Below are positions 7,373 through 14,371 of a stretch of 15,592 nucleotides of DNA, piece by piece. Position numbers and translations under genes: made by a program. The notes under the pieces are model-generated. The model was not told the DNA's origin. It searched no databases and was given only the letters and a program-made list of their open reading frames with translations. The first letter of the stretch is position 1. Each line of letters opens with the position of its first letter. Origin of the DNA: Bacteroidota bacterium (GTDB taxonomy: Bacteria > Bacteroidota > Bacteroidia > Chitinophagales > Chitinophagaceae); the NCBI GenBank assembly GCA_028877005.1, contig JAGWPI010000030.1, forward strand, positions 1 to 15,592, given 5' to 3'.

Positions 7373-9409
7373 ATGAAAAAAATACTTGCTTTGCTGCCAT
7401 TGTATCTGTTAAGTATAACCTTAACGGCACAAACCACAGTTGATCCTTGGAAAATTTCAGCCGACTCTATTAATCCATCTGATTATTACGGGGTTACCGT
7501 TGCCAATGGAATGATTGGAATTGTTTCAGCCCCTGAACCCTTTAAGGTAAAAGATGTGGTATTAGCCGGCGCATATGATACATATGGCCGTGGTATGGTG
7601 AGTAATTTTTTGCGCAGTTTTAATTTGTTGAATATGCAAATGAGCATTGACGGACAACAAATTGATAAAAACAATATTAGTGCCATGCACCAAATATTGG
7701 ATATGCAACATGCAAATTTTACCACCAACTTTCAATACGGGTCCAAAGCAAACATTAGTTATACCTATTATTCATTAAGACAATTGCCTTTTACCGTTTT
7801 AATGACTGTTACCATTACGGCTAAACAACCTATAACCATGAGTGCCGCCAGTGTAATGGAGGCACCTGACGCACTAAAAGATGTGGAAAATTATTACAAT
7901 CAAATCGACCGGCCACATACACTCATTAGTTTATTAACCTCTTCGGCTAAAAGTCCTACCGGAAAATTATTGTTGTGTGCATCTAATAGCTTTATGTTCG
8001 ATGAGCCGCATGGCCAAGAGCCATCAATCATTCATGAAATGTGGGATAATAATATGCACTTAATGAAATTCACTAAGTTGCTGAAAGCAGGCCAAACCTA
8101 TACCTTTAGTATTGTGGGTTCATCCATTACTTCTGCACATGATGCCGACCCTCTTAACGAGGCACAACGGCTTACCATTTTTGCTAAGTTGCAGGGCCGT
8201 GAAAGATTAATTGCATTTCATAATAAAGCTTGGGATGATTTGTGGAAGAGTGATATTACCATTACCGGTAATCCTCAAGATCAGCAAGATGTACATAGCA
8301 TGTTGTATCATCTCTATTCTTTTGTTCGCGAGGGTACCGATTTAAGTCCATCGCCTATGGGCTTATCGGGTTTGGGTTATAATGGTCATGTATTTTGGGA
8401 TGCAGATTTATGGATGTTTCCGGCTATCTTAGTTTTGCACCCCGAAATGGCTAAAAGCATAATTGAATATCGGTTTCAACGGTTAGCTGCTGCCAAACAA
8501 AATGCATTTGAACATGGTTATAAAGGGGCTATGTTTCCTTGGGAAAGCGCGGCTACAGGGGTAGAAGAAACACCGGTATGGGCTTTGAGTGGACCATTTG
8601 AACACCATATTACCGCATGTGTGGGTATTGCTGTTTGGCAATATTATGAAGTAACGCAAGATAAAATTTGGCTAAAAGAAAAGGGGTGGCCGTTATTGAA
8701 AGCGGTAGCTGATTTTTGGAGTAGTAGGGTAGAGCGCAACAGCCCCGGTCATTATGATATTAAAGATGTAGTTGCAGCAGATGAGTGGGCAGAAAATGTA
8801 GACAATGATGCTTTTACCAATGCTGCCGCCAAAGCGGTATTACAATATGCAAGCATAGCAGCAGGTATTGTTGGCGAGAAAGCTGATGGTGATTGGGCCT
8901 TGGTGGCCAAAAATATTCCCATACTACATTTTAACGATGGCGTTACCAAAGAACATGCTTCTTATCATGGCGAGGGTATTAAACAAGCCGATGTAAATTT
9001 ATTGGCTTATCCTTTAAAAGAAATTACAGAACCTGCACAAATAAAGAAAGATTTGGAATACTATTCGGCACGTGTGCCCGATGCAGGTACCCCGGCAATG
9101 ACACAAGCTATTTTTGCTTTGTTGTATGCCCGTTTGGGCGATAGTGCTAAAGCTTATCACTGGTTTAAAGACGCTTATATCCCAAATCTTAATCCCCCAT
9201 TTCGGGTAATTGCGGAAACCAAAGGTGGTACTAATCCTTATTTTGCCACCGGAGCAGGTGGCATTATACAAAGCGTGCTAATGGGCTTTGGCGGATTGAA
9301 TATTACAGAAAAGGGGATTACTCAAATTCCCTCAGTATTGCCTAAATCATGGAGAAAATTAACGATTACCGGAGTAGGGCCTGAGAAAAAAACTTTTAGT
9401 GTTCAATAA
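7373..9409 (+). CDS. Secreted glycoside hydrolase family 65 protein (kojibiose hydrolase-like)
   Basis: This 678-residue protein has a signal peptide ending LTAQ around residue 20, so it should be periplasmic. About residues 25-270 form the N-terminal beta-sandwich and 290-640 the (alpha/alpha)6 barrel, and a short C-terminal beta region follows. GH65 signatures include HVFWDAD (His339, Trp342, Asp343), MFPWESA (387-393) and ADEWAENVDNDAFTN, in which Glu471 is the predicted general acid. The VIAETKGGTNPYF segment carries Glu615. In the GH65 kojibiose hydrolase of Flavobacterium johnsoniae I recall the catalytic pair as Glu472 and Glu616; the near-identical spacing suggests an inverting hydrolase rather than a phosphorylase, which lacks the base. 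An alpha-linked glucose disaccharide or glucosyl group is the probable substrate, but the exact linkage cannot be read from sequence. No SusC/SusD pair is nearby, so it is not in an ordinary polysaccharide utilisation locus. The stop codon lies 31 bases before the TTG start chosen for the next gene. Confidence 0.87.
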   Translation: MKKILALLPLYLLSITLTAQTTVDPWKISADSINPSDYYGVTVANGMIGIVSAPEPFKVKDVVLAGAYDTYGRGMVSNFLRSFNLLNMQMSIDGQQIDKNNISAMHQILDMQHANFTTNFQYGSKANISYTYYSLRQLPFTVLMTVTITAKQPITMSAASVMEAPDALKDVENYYNQIDRPHTLISLLTSSAKSPTGKLLLCASNSFMFDEPHGQEPSIIHEMWDNNMHLMKFTKLLKAGQTYTFSIVGSSITSAHDADPLNEAQRLTIFAKLQGRERLIAFHNKAWDDLWKSDITITGNPQDQQDVHSMLYHLYSFVREGTDLSPSPMGLSGLGYNGHVFWDADLWMFPAILVLHPEMAKSIIEYRFQRLAAAKQNAFEHGYKGAMFPWESAATGVEETPVWALSGPFEHHITACVGIAVWQYYEVTQDKIWLKEKGWPLLKAVADFWSSRVERNSPGHYDIKDVVAADEWAENVDNDAFTNAAAKAVLQYASIAAGIVGEKADGDWALVAKNIPILHFNDGVTKEHASYHGEGIKQADVNLLAYPLKEITEPAQIKKDLEYYSARVPDAGTPAMTQAIFALLYARLGDSAKAYHWFKDAYIPNLNPPFRVIAETKGGTNPYFATGAGGIIQSVLMGFGGLNITEKGITQIPSVLPKSWRKLTITGVGPEKKTFSVQ

Positions 9410-9440
9410 AATATTCCTATTTTCATGCTTCATTTTTGAA

Positions 9441-10016
9441 TTGAAACAAATTGCTTCCATAGTATTATTGGGCATGTTGCTGTTTAACTGGGTGGGTTAC
9501 CGCTTTGTGATGGATTATTTGGAAAACCGTGCCGACATTGCGTTTCAATCACAATTGGATGATAATCAATACAATGAAACTGACCTTATTAGTATTAAAG
9601 TTCCGGCAGCCTTACCTTATGGTGCCAGTTCCAAAAAATTTGATCGGGTAAATGGAGAAATTACCGTAAATGGTATTACTTATGCATATGTTAAGCGCCG
9701 TTTTTATCAGGACAGTTTAGAGGTATTGTGTATTCCTAATTTTGCTAAAACGGGTATAAAAAATGCTAGAGACGCTTTTGCAAAATTGGCCAATGATTTT
9801 GTAAACAGCAGTTCTTCTAAAAAAGATGCCGGACATCAATCGCATACAGTTAAACCTGTTGTACAAGATTATACCCGCCCTAGCTGTTATACCTGTCAAC
9901 AACCTGCCTCATACGCACTATCTGTTTTTTCTGCCTATCGGCATAAACTTTATCAGTTTATTTTGATTAAACAATTAGATAAACCTCCAGAATCATCTTC
10001 TGCTACACTTGCATAG
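9441..10016 (+). CDS. Small membrane-anchored protein of unknown function
   Basis: I recognise no named family. The product is about 191 residues from TTG 9441, with one N-terminal hydrophobic segment (IASIVLLGMLLFNWVGYRFV). A soluble part of roughly 160 residues, probably periplasmic, follows. It holds a beta-rich stretch (ISIKVPAALPY, FDRVNGEITVNGITYAYVKRRF) and ends with a low-complexity tail. The tail contains a Cys-x-x-Cys pair (Cys149, Cys152 in this numbering) that could bind a metal or form a disulfide. Short anchored proteins of this look occur in Chitinophagaceae next to transport genes, but I cannot give a function. The start is uncertain: GTG 9399 overlaps the GH65 stop codon and adds a hydrophobic run, while ATG 9474 would remove half of the membrane segment. 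TTG 9441 gives a start beginning MKQIAS, which looks most natural. Close spacing suggests co-transcription with the GH65 gene. Confidence 0.65.
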   Translation: MKQIASIVLLGMLLFNWVGYRFVMDYLENRADIAFQSQLDDNQYNETDLISIKVPAALPYGASSKKFDRVNGEITVNGITYAYVKRRFYQDSLEVLCIPNFAKTGIKNARDAFAKLANDFVNSSSSKKDAGHQSHTVKPVVQDYTRPSCYTCQQPASYALSVFSAYRHKLYQFILIKQLDKPPESSSATLA

Positions 10017-10046
10017 TGTGCACTATTTCTTCTTTTCTATTTTTTT
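10013..10046 (+). terminator. Weak terminator at the end of the small membrane protein gene
   Basis: ATAGT (10013-10017) and ACTAT (10022-10026) pair around a four-base loop, overlapping the stop codon. A strongly pyrimidine-rich, T-heavy stretch follows to 10046. The stem is only five base pairs and AT-rich, so this is tentative. Confidence 0.3.
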
Positions 10047-10143
10047 AAAATTGTTTACAAGCCTATTGCTTTCTATTGCAACAAAAATGCACTGATTGGA
10101 ATTTATGTTTCCTTGATTGCAGTATTGTTTACAAAAGAAAACA

Positions 10144-10167
10144 GTTGGTACTGTAAGCAGTAACAAC
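10144..10167. other. Imperfect hairpin in the 282-base gap
   Basis: GTTG-G-TACTG, a TAAG loop, then CAGTA-A-CAAC gives nine base pairs with one G/A mismatch. It lies in the 10017-10298 gap, about 130 bases before the next start. No T run follows on the plus strand. On the minus strand the hairpin is followed by a T-rich stretch, but no minus-strand gene would end here. It may be an operator, an RNA structure or chance. Nothing else in the gap looks like a gene. Confidence 0.3.
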
Positions 10168-10298
10168 CTCCACACATTGTTTATAGAAATAACAGGGTGT
10201 GTGAAAAAACTACTTTCAACAAATTATTGAATGAAAAATTGTTGGTTTTAGGCAATTTAATGCCATCCCAACCTACAATACTGTAAAATAAAGAATGT

Positions 10299-11627
10299 AT
10301 GTCTGTAAGATTATTTGCTTTGGCCTTCATATTACTATCATTAGTGGCTTGCTCTAATAATAATGCCTATAAAAAAATTACACAAAATCCGGCATTATTT
10401 ACCCATACTGTTCATGAATTAAATACGGTGGTAATGGGTAATAATTTTGGTCCTGTAGTAGCTTCTAGAAATTATGCTTACGCTGCAATTGCAGCTTATG
10501 AAGTAATTGCAGCTGGATATCCCAATCAATATCAATCGCTTAAAGGGCAGTTGAATGGATTGAATGAAGTAGCACAACCCGATACCACAAAGCCTATTGA
10601 TTATGATTTTGCAGCCATATTAGCCTATTGTAAAGTAGGTGAAGCGGTAACATTTCCGGAAGGCAGTTTAAAAAGCTATGTGGATAGTTTGGTGCAGTTG
10701 GTAAAAAAGGATGGTATGCCAAATACCGTATTTATCGCTTCAAAAAATTATGCAGATGCAGTGGCACAATCTATTATAACATGGAGTAAAAAAGACAATT
10801 ACGCTGAAACCCGAAGCATGCCAAAGTTTGCAGTAATAGATAGCCCCGGAAGATGGGTACCCACACCACCGGCTTATGCCCAAGCTATGGAGCCGCACTG
10901 GAATTTAATAAGACCTATGGTAATGGACAGTGCCGGACAGTTTAGAGCAGAAAAACCTTTACCATTTAATGTTACAGACAAAAAAAGCCCTTATTACTTG
11001 CAGGTTAAAATGATGTTGGATAGTTGTACTTCACTTACACCAGAACAGAAACATATTGCTAATTTCTGGGATGATAATCCGGGTAAGTTGAATGTGAATG
11101 GGCATGCCATGTTTGTATTTAAAAAGTTTTCACCTCCGGGTCATTGGATGAGTATAGCAGGTATTGCCGCTAAAAAAGCAGGTGCAAATTTTCCTGAAAC
11201 AGTGTATGCAACAGCCAAAACAGCCATTGCTTTATTTGATGCTTTTATTCAATGCTGGAATGAAAAATATACTTATAATACAGTAAGACCTGAAACAGTA
11301 ATTAATAAATATTTTGATGCAAATTGGCGCCCGGAATTACAAACTCCTCCTTTCCCGGAATATACTTGTGGGCATTGCACTATTTCTGCATCAGCAGCCG
11401 AAGCTTTAACCAGTGTGTTTGGTGATAACTTTCCTTACACAGATTCTACTGAATTAGAATTTGGTATTCCCAGTAGAAGTTTTACTTCATTCCGCCAGGC
11501 AGCACAAGAAAATGAAAAAGCCCGTTTTTATGGTGGCTTGCATTATTGGTACTCCTGTGGGCAAGGGCATAACAGCGGTATTAAAGTGGGCAATTTGGTG
11601 GTAGAAAAATTGAAGATGAAAAAATAG
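10299..11627 (+). CDS. Vanadium haloperoxidase/PAP2-superfamily lipoprotein with altered CGHC active-site motif
   Basis: This 442-residue lipoprotein has lipobox LVAC with Cys18 lipidated, so it sits in the periplasm or on the cell surface. The C-terminal half carries the oxyanion pocket of vanadium haloperoxidases and PAP2 acid phosphatases. Lys323 and Arg330 form K-x6-RP. A P-loop-like motif with Gly358 and His359 follows, then Arg409-x5-His415, whose His would bind vanadate or be phosphorylated. A helix motif SPPGHW (278-283) is shared with the second homologue at 12704. Two features are odd. The usual SGHS is Cys357-Gly-His-Cys360, and the acidic residue four after His415 is Ser419. The normal serine donates a hydrogen bond to vanadate, so these changes may alter or abolish haloperoxidase activity. 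Family assignment is firm; whether it is a haloperoxidase, a phosphatase or something new is open. It lies 118 bases upstream of the outer-membrane protein gene, with no clear terminator between. Confidence 0.82.
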   Translation: MSVRLFALAFILLSLVACSNNNAYKKITQNPALFTHTVHELNTVVMGNNFGPVVASRNYAYAAIAAYEVIAAGYPNQYQSLKGQLNGLNEVAQPDTTKPIDYDFAAILAYCKVGEAVTFPEGSLKSYVDSLVQLVKKDGMPNTVFIASKNYADAVAQSIITWSKKDNYAETRSMPKFAVIDSPGRWVPTPPAYAQAMEPHWNLIRPMVMDSAGQFRAEKPLPFNVTDKKSPYYLQVKMMLDSCTSLTPEQKHIANFWDDNPGKLNVNGHAMFVFKKFSPPGHWMSIAGIAAKKAGANFPETVYATAKTAIALFDAFIQCWNEKYTYNTVRPETVINKYFDANWRPELQTPPFPEYTCGHCTISASAAEALTSVFGDNFPYTDSTELEFGIPSRSFTSFRQAAQENEKARFYGGLHYWYSCGQGHNSGIKVGNLVVEKLKMKK

Positions 11628-11635
11628 AAAAGCAT

Positions 11636-11672
11636 CCTTTATAAAGGTCATCTATTCCTACAAATGAATAGA
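11636..11672. repeat. Palindrome and adjacent hairpin before the outer-membrane protein gene
   Basis: CCTTTATAAAGG (11636-11647) is a perfect 12-base palindrome just after the stop at 11627. TCTATTC (11651-11657) and GAATAGA (11666-11672) then form a seven-base stem around an eight-base loop. Neither is followed by a T run, so a terminator is unlikely. They could be a processing or binding site, or chance in AT-rich DNA. Confidence 0.3.
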
Positions 11673-11745
11673 AAAATTTATAGGTTAGTTGCAACAAGTT
11701 GCAGACTGCCAATCAATTTAATAACCAAACTCTAACTGTACAAAT

Positions 11746-12699
11746 ATGACCATAACATATAAAAAATTAATTTTTTTCTCGTTCGTCATGATGGTATTAC
11801 AAAACATACATGCGCAAACAGAACAAGATGGCATTATGATGGCCAAACAAAACTGGTGTACCGGTTTTGTATATAATTACAATAGCTGGAGCAATTATTG
11901 GGAGGGAACATTTAAACGCAATAATGACAATTTAGGAACGGTGTCTACGCAATCAGTTGCTTTTATGGGTGCTTATGGAATTACCGGTAAGTTGAATGTG
12001 TTATATAGCTTGCCTTATGTGCATACACATGCCTCTTCCGGTACCTTACATGATATGCAGGGTTTGCAAGATGCCGGTATTTGGATAAAGTGGCAGGCAT
12101 GGCAAAAAAAAGTAGCACAACAAAAATATACGGTTTTTTTAACCGGTGGTTATTCATTCCCAACTACCAACTACCAAGCAGATTTTTTACCCCTCGCTAT
12201 TGGGTTAAGAAGTAAAACAGCATCCGTGCGTTTAATTCTTGATTATCAAAAAAAGAACTTCTTTATTACTGCTACAGCTGCATATGCCTATAGAGATAAT
12301 ATTTATATTGACAGATTTGCTTATTATACTACTGAAATGCATTACACCAATGAAGTAGCTATGCCCGATGTGATGTATGCAGGCCTTCATTTTGGATACA
12401 GAAAAAAAGAGGATTATGCAGAAGCATTTATCGTCAATACAACAACGTTGAGTGGATTTGATATTCGTAAAAACGATATGCCTTTTCCAAGTAACAAAAT
12501 GAATAGTACCATAGTCGGTCTCAATGGAAAATATGCCATTCCTCATTTCCATCGTATTTCATTAACAGGAAACATAGGCTATACAATATTTGGTCGAAAT
12601 GTGGGACAAGCCACCAACTTATCTATTGGTGTTTTTAAGGTATTTGATTTTGCTTCAGCTAAACAAAAAAAAATTAATCACCATTTAACAACCAACTAA
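11746..12699 (+). CDS. Outer-membrane beta-barrel protein, MetA phenol-degradation-like transporter family
   Basis: This 317-residue protein has a signal peptide ending in NIHAQ, with cleavage probably after Ala23. The mature part is a series of alternating, aromatic-rich strands typical of a small outer-membrane barrel. The YGITGKLNVLYSLPYV segment, followed by GLQDAGIWIKW and a later GGYSFPTTNY segment, resembles the family annotated as 'MetA pathway of phenol degradation' or simply 'transporter'. That name comes from early genetics and does not show that phenol is handled here. The gene is four bases upstream of the second haloperoxidase-type gene, so the two are almost certainly one transcript and possibly coupled in translation. 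A pore for a substrate or product of the flanking enzymes is a reasonable inference only. The extreme C-terminus is polar, not the terminal Phe seen in many barrels; the last clear strand ends near VFKVFDF. Confidence 0.72.
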   Translation: MTITYKKLIFFSFVMMVLQNIHAQTEQDGIMMAKQNWCTGFVYNYNSWSNYWEGTFKRNNDNLGTVSTQSVAFMGAYGITGKLNVLYSLPYVHTHASSGTLHDMQGLQDAGIWIKWQAWQKKVAQQKYTVFLTGGYSFPTTNYQADFLPLAIGLRSKTASVRLILDYQKKNFFITATAAYAYRDNIYIDRFAYYTTEMHYTNEVAMPDVMYAGLHFGYRKKEDYAEAFIVNTTTLSGFDIRKNDMPFPSNKMNSTIVGLNGKYAIPHFHRISLTGNIGYTIFGRNVGQATNLSIGVFKVFDFASAKQKKINHHLTTN

Positions 12700-12703
12700 T
12701 TGT

Positions 12704-14245
12704 ATGAAAAAAATTATATTTATATTCATCGCTGGAATTATTGCCATTGTATTTGCCTGCAATAAGAATGCACCGGATATTACGGCTAATCTGGCTCCGC
12801 TTCATCCGCAAAATATAGACCTGAATGCCGGAAGCTGGAAAACTATTTTATTATCCAGGCCAGATACTTTTGCAGTTACTGCCCCCAATGCCGCAAGTTC
12901 TGCTGATTATAAAGCTGAATTGAATGAAATTAAGGGATATCAAAAAAATCTCACCTCATCGCAAATGGCCACCATTCAATATTGGGCTGCCGGCGGTGTA
13001 TTAAGGTGGAATGAAATTATGCGGGGCCTGGTAACCAAATATAATTTGCCAGCCTATCAAAACCCTGATGGTAGTTATCCTATTCCCAATGCCAACAATC
13101 CATTTGCCTATCCGCTGTTTCCATTTGCCAATCCCCCTTACGCTGCACGTGCTTATGCATATATTAGCGCTGCACAATACGATGCATTGGTAGCATGCTG
13201 GTATTATAAAAAATTATACAATCGCGCAGCACCTTATATCAATGATAGTACTATACAGGCAAAAATAGCTACTTCAACTTTGCCATCTTATCCATCTGAA
13301 GCTGCAGTAATGGCCGGGGTAACTGCAGAAATGATGAAGTTGTTATTCCCCACAGAAATTGCCAATATTGAACAAAAAGCAAAGGAACAAGAATTGGCCA
13401 TGATGATGGCCGGTGCAGCAACACGCAGTGATATTGCTGCCGGAGAAGCATTGGGAAGACAGGTGGCAGAGGTTTTTATTACTCGGGCTAAAGCCGATAA
13501 TGCAGGAAAAGCCGTAGGTACCCCTACCGACTGGAAAAATTTTGAAACCGTTGCATTATCTAAAGGACAGATACCTTGGTATAGCTTAGAATCTCCCAAA
13601 CGTCCACCTATGTTGCCATTGTTTGGAAATGTAATACCATTTTTATTTCCTGCTGCAACGGTACCCTCTTTCCGCCCCAGTCCTCCTCCTGATACATATA
13701 GTCAAACTGTACAACAAGCTGCTGCAGAAGTGTATGAAAAAATAAAATCGCCCACACGTGAAAATATACAGCATGTTCAATTTTGGGCTGACGGTGTGGG
13801 TACATTTACACCTCCGGGCCACTGGGATGCAATTGCTGCACAAGATTTTATTACAAAAAACTATAGTGAAGTACGTTGGGCCAGAAATTATGCTTTATTA
13901 AATATGGCATTAATGGATGCCGCCATTGTATGTTGGGATGTAAAATATTATTATTTTAATCCAAGGCCCACACAAATGAATCCTGCCATTAAAACATTAA
14001 CAGGCATACCTAATTTCCCATCTTATATCTCCGGCCATTCTACATTTAGTGGAGCAGCTGCAACCATATTAGCACATATTGTACCTGAACAGGCAAATAA
14101 GTATTGGGCTATGGCCAATCAGGCTTCTATGTCGAGATTAGAAGGCGGCATTCATTATAAAGTGGATTGTGATACCGGATTAGTTGTGGGAAGTAAAGTA
14201 GGCAATTATGCTGTATTGCGTGCAAAACAGGATGGTGCCGAATAA
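12704..14245 (+). CDS. Vanadium-dependent haloperoxidase/PAP2-superfamily lipoprotein with complete active site
   Basis: This 513-residue lipoprotein has lipobox VFAC (Cys19). All oxyanion-site residues are present: Lys414 and Arg421 in K-x6-RP, and Ser443-Gly444-His445-Ser446. Arg478-x5-His484-x3-Asp488 completes the pocket, where His484 would coordinate vanadate or be phosphorylated. The TPPGHW motif (369-374) matches the one in the homologue at 10299. The length and the helical N-terminal half are close to the bacterial vanadium haloperoxidase-like proteins that are frequent in Bacteroidota. These are usually annotated as haloperoxidases, but few have been tested and many may be phosphatases; the sequence alone cannot separate these. 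The cofactor would be vanadate for halide oxidation with peroxide, or a phosphate ester for the phosphatase role. It is four bases from the barrel-protein gene and ends at a strong terminator, so it closes the operon. Confidence 0.85.
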   Translation: MKKIIFIFIAGIIAIVFACNKNAPDITANLAPLHPQNIDLNAGSWKTILLSRPDTFAVTAPNAASSADYKAELNEIKGYQKNLTSSQMATIQYWAAGGVLRWNEIMRGLVTKYNLPAYQNPDGSYPIPNANNPFAYPLFPFANPPYAARAYAYISAAQYDALVACWYYKKLYNRAAPYINDSTIQAKIATSTLPSYPSEAAVMAGVTAEMMKLLFPTEIANIEQKAKEQELAMMMAGAATRSDIAAGEALGRQVAEVFITRAKADNAGKAVGTPTDWKNFETVALSKGQIPWYSLESPKRPPMLPLFGNVIPFLFPAATVPSFRPSPPPDTYSQTVQQAAAEVYEKIKSPTRENIQHVQFWADGVGTFTPPGHWDAIAAQDFITKNYSEVRWARNYALLNMALMDAAIVCWDVKYYYFNPRPTQMNPAIKTLTGIPNFPSYISGHSTFSGAAATILAHIVPEQANKYWAMANQASMSRLEGGIHYKVDCDTGLVVGSKVGNYAVLRAKQDGAE

Positions 14246-14283
14246 AAAATATGTAATGATTTCGATTAAGTTCATCTAGCGTA

Positions 14284-14312
14284 CCCCTATGTTTCTACAT
14301 GGGGGGATTTTT
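14284..14312 (+). terminator. Intrinsic terminator after the haloperoxidase operon
   Basis: CCCCTATG (14284-14291) pairs with CATGGGGG (14298-14305) through eight pairs, one of them a G-T wobble, around a six-base loop. A run of five T follows at 14308-14312. It lies 39 bases after the stop codon and is the clearest terminator in the window. It separates the operon from the receptor gene. Confidence 0.8.
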
Positions 14313-14317
14313 AAAAT

Positions 14318-14333
14318 CTTTATCAAGATAAAG
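14318..14333. promoter_or_regulatory. Perfect 16-base dyad upstream of the receptor gene
   Basis: CTTTATC-AA-GATAAAG is a perfect inverted repeat, located between the terminator and the receptor start at 14372. It could be an operator for metal- or substrate-responsive control, given the kind of gene downstream. It could also be a second weak terminator, because five T follow at 14336-14340. The GATAA arms resemble parts of Fur-type sites, but in the opposite arrangement. A clear promoter cannot be assigned. Confidence 0.35.
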
Positions 14334-14371
14334 CATTTTTGGATAAAAATAAATAGTATAAGTAATTGGTT

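Noticed and set aside
7373..10016. Polysaccharide utilisation locus
   Set aside because: There is no SusC or SusD gene. The only TonB-dependent receptor is of FecA type and lies over 4 kb away behind a terminator.
10171..10203. CACACA and TGTGTG arms considered as a terminator or operator
   Set aside because: Only six pairs with a 21-base loop, built from simple alternating sequence, and no T run follows.
11361..11381. CGHC read as a thioredoxin/disulfide isomerase active site
   Set aside because: The surrounding sequence is haloperoxidase/PAP2, with K-x6-RP before and R-x5-H after. No thioredoxin-fold features are present, so only the motif is similar.
12232..12552. 106-codon minus-strand open frame inside the barrel-protein gene
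   Set aside because: The plus-strand frame has a signal peptide and family-like motifs. The reverse frame has neither and is rich in Cys and Ile, as expected from antisense of AT-rich DNA.
13288..13599. 103-codon minus-strand open frame inside the second haloperoxidase-type gene
   Set aside because: It lies wholly within a confident gene on the other strand, with no recognisable motif, start context or neighbour.
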